Positions 8,757 through 16,489 of a stretch of DNA of 64,000 nt are shown here, in pieces. The notes below the pieces were generated by a model, which was not told the DNA's origin, searched no databases, and worked only from the letters and a program-made list of their open reading frames with translations. This stretch comes from Gemmataceae bacterium. GTDB taxonomy: Bacteria > Planctomycetota > Planctomycetia > Gemmatales > Gemmataceae. Every line of letters starts with the position of its first letter. The stretch's first letter is position 1. The DNA lies in the NCBI GenBank assembly GCA_022616435.1, contig JAKEET010000096.1, positions 1-64,000 of the forward strand. Reading direction: 5' to 3'. Position numbers and translations under genes: made by a program.

Positions 8757-11700
8757 ATGAGCTGGATTCGGGAGCCGAACGCTGAGCCCATCCCGGGCTA
8801 TCGTCTGATCGAACCGCTCGGCAGCGGCGGCTTCGGCGAAGTCTGGAAGTGCGAAGCTCCCGGCGGGCTCACCAAGGCCATCAAGATCGTCTACGGCAAT
8901 CTCAACTCTCTCGACGTCGATTGCGTCCGCGCCGAACAAGAGCGGAAGGCGCTGGATCGCATCAAGGAGGTGCGGCACCCGTTCGTGTGCTCGCTGGACC
9001 GCATCGAAATCGTGGACGGCGAGCTGTGCATCGTCATGGAGCTGGCCGAGCGCACCCTCCACGACCTGTTCGTGGAATGCCAGGCGGCCGGCATGATCGG
9101 CGTGCCGCGCGACAACTTGCTGTGCTTCTTGCGCGACGCCGCCGAAGCCCTTGACTACATGAACGACAAGCACAACCTGCAGCACCTCGACGTCAAGCCG
9201 CGCAACTTGTTCGTGATCGGCGATCGCGTCAAGGTGGCGGATTTCGGCCTGGTCAAGCATCTGGAGCGGCAAACGTCCTCGGGCCTGCTGGGGGGCGTGA
9301 CCCCCTTGTATGCGGCGCCCGAGACGTTCCTGGGCAAGATCTCGCACCAGAGCGACCAGTACAGCCTGGCCATCGTCTACCAGGAATTGTTGACGGGCCA
9401 CCGGCCGTTCCAGGGCAAGAACGTGCGGCAGATGGCCCAGCTGCACATGAAGGAAAACCCCGATCTGCGCTCGCTGCCCGAGGGGGATCGGCCGATTGTC
9501 GCCAGGGCCCTGGCCAAGGAACCGGACAAGCGTTTTCCGAGCTGCATGGCGTTCATCAGCGCCCTCTACAAGAGCCGGTCGTCGGTCGTCCGCGTCGAAG
9601 AGGCGGCCCAGGCCAAGAGAGAGGCCGCCGTTTCCGGGGCCGCGCTGCGGCCCAAGTCGCTCGCCGATTCCATGGAGGACATCCACCTCAGCGATTCCGA
9701 GGTGATCGATTTCGCGGCGCCGCCGCCGCCGATCGAACGGCCCGCCAGGCGCCCGCCCGCGGATGACGACGAACAGGAAGTCGAAGTCTCCGACATGGGC
9801 GTGACCGTGCCGCAGCCCGATCACGGCGCCTTGCGGCCGACCCTGATCATCGGGCTGGGGGCGTTCGGGCGCAAGGCGATCCTGGAGCTGCGGTGCCGGT
9901 TCCTGGACCGGTTCGGCGATTTGAGCAAGCTGTCGCTGGTGCGGTTTTTGTGCATCGATTCGGACCCGGAAGCGGTGAACATCGCGGTGCGCGGGGCGCC
10001 GCAGGTGGCCCTGGCCCGGTCCGAGTTCCAGCCATTGCCCTTGCAGCAGGTCGGCAATTATCGGCGCCGCAGCCTGGAGCATCTCAACGAGTGGCTGCCG
10101 CGCGAGAAGCTGTACACCATGCCGCGCTCGTTGCAAACGCAGGGCTCGCGGGCGCTGGGCCGGCTGGCCTTCGCGGACAACCAGCAGCGCCTGCTGGCGC
10201 GGCTGCGGCGCGAGATCATGGAAGTCACCAAGCCCGAAGCCATGTACAACTCGGTGACGCAAACCGGCCTGGCCCTGCGCGACAACACCCCGCGGGTCTA
10301 CGTCCTCGCCGCCGCCGGCGGCGGCGGCAGCGGCCTGCTCCCAGACCTCGGCTTCGGCATCCGCCGGCTGCTGGCCCACATGCGGCACCCCGACGCGATG
10401 GTGCACGCGTTCCTCTTGTGCGGCGCTCCTTCCGACCCCGCCACGCCCAAGCACGAGCTGGCCAACGTTTACGCCACCCTCACCGAGCTCAATCACTACA
10501 GCGACCCGACTATTCCGTTTGCCGCCCAGTACGGTCCGGACGGCCAGCGGATCATCGACAACGGCGCGCCGTTCACCAGCGTCTACATGCTGCCCTTGGC
10601 CCATCGCAGCCCGCAGGCGCTGGAAGAATCGATCGCCCACCTGGGCAATTACCTGTTCCACGAGCTGACCACGCCGCTGGGCCTGCGCCTGGATCACGTC
10701 CGCCACGACGACGCCCCCAGCGAATCCGGTCCGGCGCCGGGACAGCCGGCGGCGCCCTTGCGGAGCTTCGGCACGTTCGCCGTCTGGTTCCCGCGCGGCC
10801 TGCTGCTCCACGTGGCTGCCCGCCAGGCCTGCAAGCGCTTGATCGAGCAATGGCTGGCGGCGGGTCCCACGGCGCTCAGCGAACCGGAGCGGTCCGAGAT
10901 TCAAGCATACGTGGCCAGGGTCACGAAGCTGCCCGACTTCACGCCGGACGCGGTGGCCCAGCGCATCGAAAAGGCGACCCAGGCCGGAACGGTGACCGAT
11001 CATGGAAGCACTCCGGCCGAAGTGCTGGCCGGCATGCTGGCCAAGCTGGAAGATCAGATCCTGCAGCCGCTGGCTCAGGAAGACCCGGCCAACTGGGCCA
11101 AGCAGGCGTTGGTCCGCATCAAGGATTGGCTTGGGACCGGGGAGACGGAACTGGACGTGGGCGAATGGCGTAAGACCAGGCTGACGCGGGCGCTGGCTGC
11201 CGCCGCCCAGAAGGTGGTGGACGAATGGGACCAGTATCTCGCCAAGGACTCTTACGGGATGATGGAGCAGCCCGGCAGCCGCGTGGCCCTCGCCGAGGCC
11301 TCGCTGGAGCACTTGCGCGTGCACTGCGTGCACGTTAGCGACATCCTGGGCGGCCGGCTGAAGGACCAGGAGGCCAAGGCGCAAGACGCGTGGAATCGGC
11401 TCGAGTTCACCCTTCGCGAATGCGGCGGCGGTTCCGGCGGTTTTCGCCTGTTCGGCGCCCGCTCCAAGACGCGGCAACTGCGCGTCTTCATGGAACACCT
11501 CACCCACTTTGCCCGCCATCGCTTGACCGATGAAGTGCTCGGCGCCGTCAAGAACACCTTCGCCGGGCTCAGCGCCAAACTCGCCGATCGCGCCCGCGAC
11601 CTCGGCTTCTGCCGTCAGCGCCTCCGCCACTTGACGGAGAACCTCGACTACAACCCCGCCGACGAAATCGAGGAGCTGACCGGCACCCGGCCGGGCAGCG

Positions 11701-12398
11701 ACCATACGCTGACCCGCTCGCCGGTCCCGACGCCCGACGCGTTCTGGGACGTGATCCGGCAATCGGCCACGGCCCGCGTTGTGCTGCCTGACGGCGAAGT
11801 CGATCTCGAACGGGCGGCGCTGCGCTTCTTGCAAACCCTCACGCCCGAGCAGTGGCAGTTGCTCGACAAGGAGCTGAACGAGCGCGTGCTCAACGTCCGC
11901 GGCGGCCTGCAGGCGGCCTGCATCAACAGCGGCGACCTGATCCGCCAGCTCGCCATGCCGCTGTTGCGCGAAACCAGCGTCATCCTCGGCCAGCACTTGC
12001 CGATCATGGACGTGGCCCAGATCCTGGGCGCGGAGCTGATCGGCGGCGCCCAGCAAGCGCCCGACGAATTGCAGGCCCAGACCCAGGACTACCTCAAGCG
12101 TGCCGCCCCCCTGGTCCACGCCAAGCACGGCTCGAAGCATGCCTTCTTGCTGGTCCCCGCCAGCCCCGCCGGCCGCAAATTGGCCGAGACCGTGCACCAG
12201 GCGTTTCCCGACATCCATCACGTGCGCGTGCCCGGCCAGTCCGACCTGATGTTCCTGTGCGAACAGGGCTGCGCGGCCGCCGACGTCAACGCCCTGCTCA
12301 AACCGTGCCGCGCCGCCTACGAAGCCGCGGTGTCCACGCCCGCCGCCTCGCCGCACGCCCGCTTCGACGTCCTCGATTGGCTGCCGCTTGATCCGTAA
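8757..12398 (+). CDS. Ser/Thr protein kinase fused to tubulin-like domain
   Basis: 1213 residues from MSWIREPNAEP; the frame is open for 57 more codons upstream, but that part has no recognisable content. Residues 15 to about 280 are an intact Hanks-type kinase: glycine loop GSGGFGEV (22-29), Lys43, HLDVKPRN with catalytic Asp145, Lys147 and Asn150, and DFG at 162-164. Residues about 285-355 are an acidic/proline-rich linker. From residue 361, RPTLIIGLGAFGRKAIL begins a Tubulin_2-like (PF13809 type) domain; GGGGSG at 521-526 after a hydrophobic strand corresponds to the tubulin/FtsZ nucleotide signature GGGTG(S/T)G, one residue short. The rest, to the C-terminus, is a long mainly helical region. 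No membrane segment is seen. Expected: cytosolic kinase controlling or responding to a filament-forming NTPase module. No obvious partner gene is adjacent. Confidence 0.88.
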   Translation: MSWIREPNAEPIPGYRLIEPLGSGGFGEVWKCEAPGGLTKAIKIVYGNLNSLDVDCVRAEQERKALDRIKEVRHPFVCSLDRIEIVDGELCIVMELAERTLHDLFVECQAAGMIGVPRDNLLCFLRDAAEALDYMNDKHNLQHLDVKPRNLFVIGDRVKVADFGLVKHLERQTSSGLLGGVTPLYAAPETFLGKISHQSDQYSLAIVYQELLTGHRPFQGKNVRQMAQLHMKENPDLRSLPEGDRPIVARALAKEPDKRFPSCMAFISALYKSRSSVVRVEEAAQAKREAAVSGAALRPKSLADSMEDIHLSDSEVIDFAAPPPPIERPARRPPADDDEQEVEVSDMGVTVPQPDHGALRPTLIIGLGAFGRKAILELRCRFLDRFGDLSKLSLVRFLCIDSDPEAVNIAVRGAPQVALARSEFQPLPLQQVGNYRRRSLEHLNEWLPREKLYTMPRSLQTQGSRALGRLAFADNQQRLLARLRREIMEVTKPEAMYNSVTQTGLALRDNTPRVYVLAAAGGGGSGLLPDLGFGIRRLLAHMRHPDAMVHAFLLCGAPSDPATPKHELANVYATLTELNHYSDPTIPFAAQYGPDGQRIIDNGAPFTSVYMLPLAHRSPQALEESIAHLGNYLFHELTTPLGLRLDHVRHDDAPSESGPAPGQPAAPLRSFGTFAVWFPRGLLLHVAARQACKRLIEQWLAAGPTALSEPERSEIQAYVARVTKLPDFTPDAVAQRIEKATQAGTVTDHGSTPAEVLAGMLAKLEDQILQPLAQEDPANWAKQALVRIKDWLGTGETELDVGEWRKTRLTRALAAAAQKVVDEWDQYLAKDSYGMMEQPGSRVALAEASLEHLRVHCVHVSDILGGRLKDQEAKAQDAWNRLEFTLRECGGGSGGFRLFGARSKTRQLRVFMEHLTHFARHRLTDEVLGAVKNTFAGLSAKLADRARDLGFCRQRLRHLTENLDYNPADEIEELTGTRPGSDHTLTRSPVPTPDAFWDVIRQSATARVVLPDGEVDLERAALRFLQTLTPEQWQLLDKELNERVLNVRGGLQAACINSGDLIRQLAMPLLRETSVILGQHLPIMDVAQILGAELIGGAQQAPDELQAQTQDYLKRAAPLVHAKHGSKHAFLLVPASPAGRKLAETVHQAFPDIHHVRVPGQSDLMFLCEQGCAAADVNALLKPCRAAYEAAVSTPAASPHARFDVLDWLPLDP

Positions 12399-12407
12399 GA
12401 GCATCGC

Positions 12408-12460
12408 GGCTTGCCGCTTGGCGCTCGGTTGGAGCGCGAGCGAGCGCTATGCGGCAAGCC
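12408..12460. repeat. inverted repeat GGCTTGCCGC...GCGGCAAGCC
   Basis: Twenty-base arms (12408-12427 and 12441-12460) with few mismatches, between two convergent genes. It could serve as a bidirectional terminator, but no T-run follows. Confidence 0.8.
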
Positions 12461-12471
12461 ACCCCTTCATG

Positions 12472-13143
12472 TCACGAACCGCGCCCGATGCCGACGCTCG
12501 CCTTCACGAACCGCGCTCGAAAGATGGGCCGTCCTTGCTGACGATACTTGCGTTCGAAGTTCGTCAGGAACTCCGCGGCCGGCGTTTCCTCCGACTGGCG
12601 CGCCAAACCCCGTTCCACGACCATCGCGCACGTCTCGTCGAAGTACGCCTCGACGTCGGTCACGAAGTGCAGCACGCCGCCCGGGGCGAGCACCCGCGCG
12701 CATTGCTCGGCGAACTCCGCCGTGAACAGCTTGCGTTTCTGATGGCGTTGCTTCCACCACGGATCGGGGAAGTAGATGTGCAGCGCCGCCACCGACTCCG
12801 GGGCGACGCACTCTTTCAACAGCCAGCGGGCGTCGGTGCAGGCGAGCCGCACGTTGGGACATGGCTGTTTCGCCAGCCGCGCCGCCGTCAGCAGGACGTA
12901 CTTGCGCTCGAGCTCGATGCCGAGGAAGTTCAGGTCCGGCCGCGCCCGGCTGGCATTGATGAGAAACATCCCCTTGCCGAAGCCGACTTCGACGTGCACC
13001 GGCCGATCGTTGCCGAACAGCGCCGGCCAATCGAGCTTCACCGGCGTCCGGCGCAGCTCGCGCCAGCGCGGCGAGCGCGGGTGGGGCAGGTCGATGAGGT
13101 ACGGCTGAAGCGCCTCCGGCGGGACACGCCGCGGACGGGCCAC
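12472..13143 (-). CDS. trmB: tRNA (guanine-N7)-methyltransferase
   Basis: 223 residues. HVEVGFGKGMFLINAS is SAM motif I of TrmB, followed by NFLGIELERKYV, the signature LHIYFPDPWWKQRHQKRK and GVLHFVTDVEAYF. The enzyme makes m7G46 in tRNA in the cytoplasm. The start is GTG at 13143, one base after the stop of the fabZ-like gene, whose last codons supply GGAGG, so the two are translationally coupled. The N-terminal extension of about 45 residues (RPRRVPPEALQPYLIDLP) is longer than in E. coli but common in some phyla. Confidence 0.95.
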   Translation of the reverse strand: MARPRRVPPEALQPYLIDLPHPRSPRWRELRRTPVKLDWPALFGNDRPVHVEVGFGKGMFLINASRARPDLNFLGIELERKYVLLTAARLAKQPCPNVRLACTDARWLLKECVAPESVAALHIYFPDPWWKQRHQKRKLFTAEFAEQCARVLAPGGVLHFVTDVEAYFDETCAMVVERGLARQSEETPAAEFLTNFERKYRQQGRPIFRARFVKASVGIGRGS

Positions 13144-13144
13144 G

Positions 13145-13639
13145 TTACGCCTCCGTCTTCCGCTGCAAGGGGACGCCGATGATGTCGCCCTCGAAGACCA
13201 TGGTCTCGCCGATGAAGCCCTGCACGTTGAACGTCGTCTGCCGGCGATTGACCCGCACCGCCTTGCCGACCAGCACCAGCCGCGTGCCCGGGTGGACCGG
13301 GCTGCGGAAGCGGACGTTCTCCAGGCCGCCGAAGCCGAGGAAATCGCCGGCCATCACGTGCTGGCTGATGATGAAGTAGCTGACGAGCTGGGCGGCGGCC
13401 TCGCACATCAGCACGCCGGGCATCAGCGGATAGCCCGGCATGTGGCCGCGGACCCAGAATTCATCGTGGCGCACGTCCTTGTAGCCGATCACCAGGTTCT
13501 CGGCCGGGTCCAGGTGAACGATGGCGTCGAGCTGCTCCATTTCAAATCGTTGCGGCAGCACGCGGCGGATCGCCTCCTTGTCGGCCAGGATGCGCGCCGG
13601 ATCGAGCGTCGCCAGATCGAAATGGGCTCTGGGAGGCAT
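13145..13639 (-). CDS. FabZ-type 3-hydroxyacyl-ACP dehydratase
   Basis: 164 residues from MPPRAHFDLA; the frame is open 28 codons further into a repeat, which is not likely coding. RGHMPGYPLMPGVLMCEAAAQ contains the hot-dog-fold catalytic pair His66 and Glu80, as in FabZ GHFPG...EAxAQ. Known role: dehydration of 3-hydroxyacyl-ACP in fatty acid synthesis. The N-terminal 30 residues are longer than FabZ and resemble planctomycete FabZ/FabA-like proteins whose acyl substrate is uncertain. It is followed by trmB one base later and preceded by the HAD-like gene across a palindromic repeat. Confidence 0.88.
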   Translation of the reverse strand: MPPRAHFDLATLDPARILADKEAIRRVLPQRFEMEQLDAIVHLDPAENLVIGYKDVRHDEFWVRGHMPGYPLMPGVLMCEAAAQLVSYFIISQHVMAGDFLGFGGLENVRFRSPVHPGTRLVLVGKAVRVNRRQTTFNVQGFIGETMVFEGDIIGVPLQRKTEA

Positions 13640-13665
13640 GCGAGGCCTTTTCGCCGGACATCCCG

Positions 13666-13751
13666 ACGTAGGACAGGACTCCGCTCCTGTCCGAAACGGG
13701 CACGATTCCGCCCCCGTGCACAACGGACAGGAGCGGAGTCCTGTCCTACGT
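13666..13751. repeat. 27-bp perfect inverted repeat, TAGGACAGGACTCCGC type
   Basis: Arms 13666-13692 and 13725-13751 are perfect complements. Each arm is itself a hairpin (GGACAGGA...TCCTGTCC), giving a double-hairpin BIME-like element in the gap between two same-strand genes. Confidence 0.9.
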
Positions 13752-13757
13752 GGACCT

Positions 13758-14711
13758 TCACTGTGGCGCGATGATCTCGGTTACCTGGCCCAGCTCCGTC
13801 AGAAGCACGTCAGGCCGCGTTGCGGGATCTTTCAACTGGGTAGTGGCAGCCTGCAGCGATTCCTTGTCGCCCGCGAACAGGGCGGTGCGCATGCCGCACT
13901 TGCGGGCCGGGGCGATGTCCTCGACGATGCGCGAGCCGACGTGCAGCATCTGCGCCGGCGCGATGCCAAGCTGGGCCGCCGCCTGCACGACCTGCTGGAA
14001 CAGCCGCGGCGACGGCTTCCTGGCGCCCAGCTCGCACGACAGCGCTCGCAGGTTCTTGTCGATCACGTCGTCCACCCGTACCGCCGACTGGGCCGCCAGG
14101 CCGCGCTGCAATTGAACCAGCGTGAAACATTGAGCGTCGGCGATCAAGCCCTGGACGAGGCCGCACGACTGCACGTGTGCCAGGGCTCGCGCCGCCCCCT
14201 CGTAGGCCGCCGTCCCTTGCAAACTGGCGTGGAAGAAATACGCCACCTTCTTGCTGTACTCGTTGAGCGAGCCGTAGAAGCCCGCGTCGAACTTGTAGTC
14301 CTTCTGGAACAGCTTCTTGAGAATCGCGTTCCAGATGCGCTCGGCCAGGATCTCCGGGTGCTTTTCGCCCGGCGACGGCGCCAGTCGTTGCTCGTCGAGC
14401 ACGCGGTCGTAGATTTCCGCCATGTACTCCGACGGCTGGCCGGGCTTGCGCGACATCGACGCCCACATCTTGAATTCCTGGACCGTCTTGTCCAGGGCCA
14501 GGTCCATGACGAACTTCTGCGGGTGTTTGAAGAACAAGCTGCCGGAAACGATCGACAGCAGCGTGCCGTAGATGTTCCAGCTCACCAGGCGAACGTCGGG
14601 CAGGGCCACCAGGTGCGGCTTGGCCTTGGGCGTCTGGACCGCGGGCGGCGCGGGCCACGGCAGGTCGCGCGTGTCGAGAAAGGACGCGTATTGTTCCAGC
14701 GTCAGCGGCAT
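13758..14711 (-). CDS. HAD-superfamily-like protein lacking the nucleophile Asp
   Basis: 317 residues. RLVSWNIYGTLL at 41-52 aligns with the haloacid-dehalogenase motif I (FDxYGTL), but the nucleophilic Asp is Asn46. A motif-III-like Lys lies in GARKPSPRLF, and HVGSRIVEDIAPARKCGM corresponds to motif IV (HVGDSxxxDxxGAxxAGM) with the first Asp replaced by Ser. A helical cap lies between (about 75-200). It is therefore probably not a normal phosphatase or dehalogenase and may bind rather than hydrolyse. It is the first gene of a run with the fabZ-like gene and trmB on the same strand. Confidence 0.75.
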   Translation of the reverse strand: MPLTLEQYASFLDTRDLPWPAPPAVQTPKAKPHLVALPDVRLVSWNIYGTLLSIVSGSLFFKHPQKFVMDLALDKTVQEFKMWASMSRKPGQPSEYMAEIYDRVLDEQRLAPSPGEKHPEILAERIWNAILKKLFQKDYKFDAGFYGSLNEYSKKVAYFFHASLQGTAAYEGAARALAHVQSCGLVQGLIADAQCFTLVQLQRGLAAQSAVRVDDVIDKNLRALSCELGARKPSPRLFQQVVQAAAQLGIAPAQMLHVGSRIVEDIAPARKCGMRTALFAGDKESLQAATTQLKDPATRPDVLLTELGQVTEIIAPQ

Positions 14712-14879
14712 GAGAACCTGTGATGGCGGTGGCGTTCCTGCTGGCGTTCCCAGTTTGATTTACTAAAAAAAACCAGGGACGTTCAGCCGCCGCGTGCGGC
14801 GCGGTGCGGCGCGGCGCCCCACAAGAGCCTGACAGAAGAGCGCGAGACAGCTCGCGAGAATCCGAAGCCCGAGAATCCC

Positions 14880-15815
14880 TTGACGACTCCCGCCGACCCG
14901 ACGCCTGCTCCGCCCCCGGCGCCCGGCTTGCCCCCCGTGACGCCGCCGTCGGGCCGGTTCATCGCCCAGCTGTTTCTCGTCCCCGGCATGATCGTCCTGG
15001 TCGCGGTCATGATCATCCTGGCCATCAACTACCTGTTCATCGGCGGCTACACGCCGGCGTACTTCCTCAGCAAGCTCGACAGCGACAACGCCGATATCCG
15101 CTGGCGCGGCGCCAGCGACCTCGCCCAGCACATCAAGCGGCCCGAAAGCAAGCGCCTGAAAGCCGACGCCGCCTTCGCGCTGGATCTGGCCGACCGGCTG
15201 CGCGACGCCCTCGCCGACCTCGATCAGGCGGAACGCGAGCTGGCGGCGAAGATCGCCAAGCTGCCGCCAACGGATCAGGACAAGGAGTGGCGGCGCCTGA
15301 CGCCGCGCAAGAAGCGGGACTATGTCGAGTACCTGGCGGCGGCGCTCGGCGATTTCTACGTCCCCGTCGGCGTGCCGCTGTTGTGCGAAATCATCGAGCG
15401 CGAGGAAGCGCCGGACCGGCTCAGCAATACGATGCGGCGGCGGCGGGCGATCTGGGCGCTGTCGAACCTTGGGGCTCACGTACAAGCCTTCGCCAGGGAG
15501 CTGTCGGCCGAGCAGCAGGCAGCCGCGCTGGAGCAGATGAGCGAGGAGTTGGCCGGCCCGGCATCGGAGCGGCGCCGGTACGCGCGGACGGCCTTGCACT
15601 ATCTCGACAAGAGCAAGGTCGCGGCCGACGAGCCGGGATTGGTCCTCGTCGACCACGCCCTGGCCCGCTGCGCCAGGTCCGCCGATCGCTACTTGCGCGA
15701 GCACGTCGCCATGGCGTTCAACTTCTGGGACGGCGACCGGGCCGAGGAAACGCTGCTGCGCCTGGCCGAGGACGACGGCTTCGGCGCCTTGATTCGCGTC
15801 GCGGAGGACGATTGA
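14880..15815 (+). CDS. membrane-anchored helical-repeat protein, function unknown
   Basis: 311 residues from a TTG start at 14880; no in-frame ATG precedes it, and the ribosome-binding site is weak. A Pro-rich N-terminus (residues 4-25) is followed by one transmembrane segment at about 28-54. The rest is charged and helical, with HEAT-like periodicity (DSDNADIRWRGASDLAQHI, AIWALSNLGAHV, HVAMAFNFWDGDRAEETLLRLAEDD), suggesting an alpha-solenoid facing one compartment. It is paired with another single-span protein 73 bases downstream. I do not recognise a named family. Confidence 0.7.
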   Translation: MTTPADPTPAPPPAPGLPPVTPPSGRFIAQLFLVPGMIVLVAVMIILAINYLFIGGYTPAYFLSKLDSDNADIRWRGASDLAQHIKRPESKRLKADAAFALDLADRLRDALADLDQAERELAAKIAKLPPTDQDKEWRRLTPRKKRDYVEYLAAALGDFYVPVGVPLLCEIIEREEAPDRLSNTMRRRRAIWALSNLGAHVQAFARELSAEQQAAALEQMSEELAGPASERRRYARTALHYLDKSKVAADEPGLVLVDHALARCARSADRYLREHVAMAFNFWDGDRAEETLLRLAEDDGFGALIRVAEDD

Positions 15816-15888
15816 TCCGGCGGCCTTCTGCGAACGCTAAACGGCAAGCCAAGGGATGATGTGCAGCGCACCGGGAGATGATGTGCAG

Positions 15889-16482
15889 ATGGCGACCACG
15901 CAACAACAAGATGCCGGACTGGTGCAGCGCGGCTTGCTGCTGCTTGGCGGCATGACGGCCCTCGTCGTTGTCGTGCTGCTGATCGTGCTGCGCAACCCCG
16001 ACGCGGCGACCAAATCCACGGCCGCCCGCAACGAGCTGCCGCTGATTCCGGAATTCTTCGCGCCGGCCCCCTACCCTGCGTCGGTCGGCTGGCCGGCGCT
16101 CGTGCACCTCGGCCAGCAACTCCCCAGCGCCCCCGGCTGGGAAATCCGCTACAACGCCGCCGCCACCCAGGCGCGGCGCGGCAGCCCAAAGACGAAATGG
16201 TCCGTGGTGCGCGAGATGCTCGACGAGGAGCGGCAGCTCTGCAACTTTCGCGTGACGCTGACCAAGGGCCAGGTGGTCGCCAACGAACAAGACGCCACGC
16301 GCACCGTGCTCAACGCCCTGGCCGCGGTGGCCGAATGGCACAAGAAGCAAGACCCCGCCACGGCGCCGGTGTCCGCCGATTTGCTGCTCGTCTACGATCA
16401 GGTCGATCGACTCGCCCAGAGCGGCAACACCCTGGTCCGCGTTCACGCCGACCGCGTGCGCCAAGGGTTCTTCCGGAAGTGA
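15889..16482 (+). CDS. single-span membrane protein, function unknown
   Basis: 197 residues from MATTQQQDAG; an ATG at 15856 is also in frame, and the two lie in a direct repeat (GATGATGTGCAG at 15856 and 15877), so the start is uncertain. One membrane segment spans about 14-36, then a mostly hydrophilic domain follows with AGWEIRYNAAATQA-like helical content (WEIRYNAAATQARRG) and KWSVVREMLDEERQL. The order after the solenoid membrane protein suggests a two-gene operon. No family recognised. Confidence 0.65.
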   Translation: MATTQQQDAGLVQRGLLLLGGMTALVVVVLLIVLRNPDAATKSTAARNELPLIPEFFAPAPYPASVGWPALVHLGQQLPSAPGWEIRYNAAATQARRGSPKTKWSVVREMLDEERQLCNFRVTLTKGQVVANEQDATRTVLNALAAVAEWHKKQDPATAPVSADLLLVYDQVDRLAQSGNTLVRVHADRVRQGFFRK

Positions 16483-16489
16483 TGTGTCT

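Noticed and set aside
8754-12404. A 1216-residue antisense ORF across the whole kinase-tubulin gene
   Set aside because: Stop-free antisense frames are expected in high-GC coding DNA; its composition is low-complexity Ala/Arg/Gly/Val and it contains no domain.
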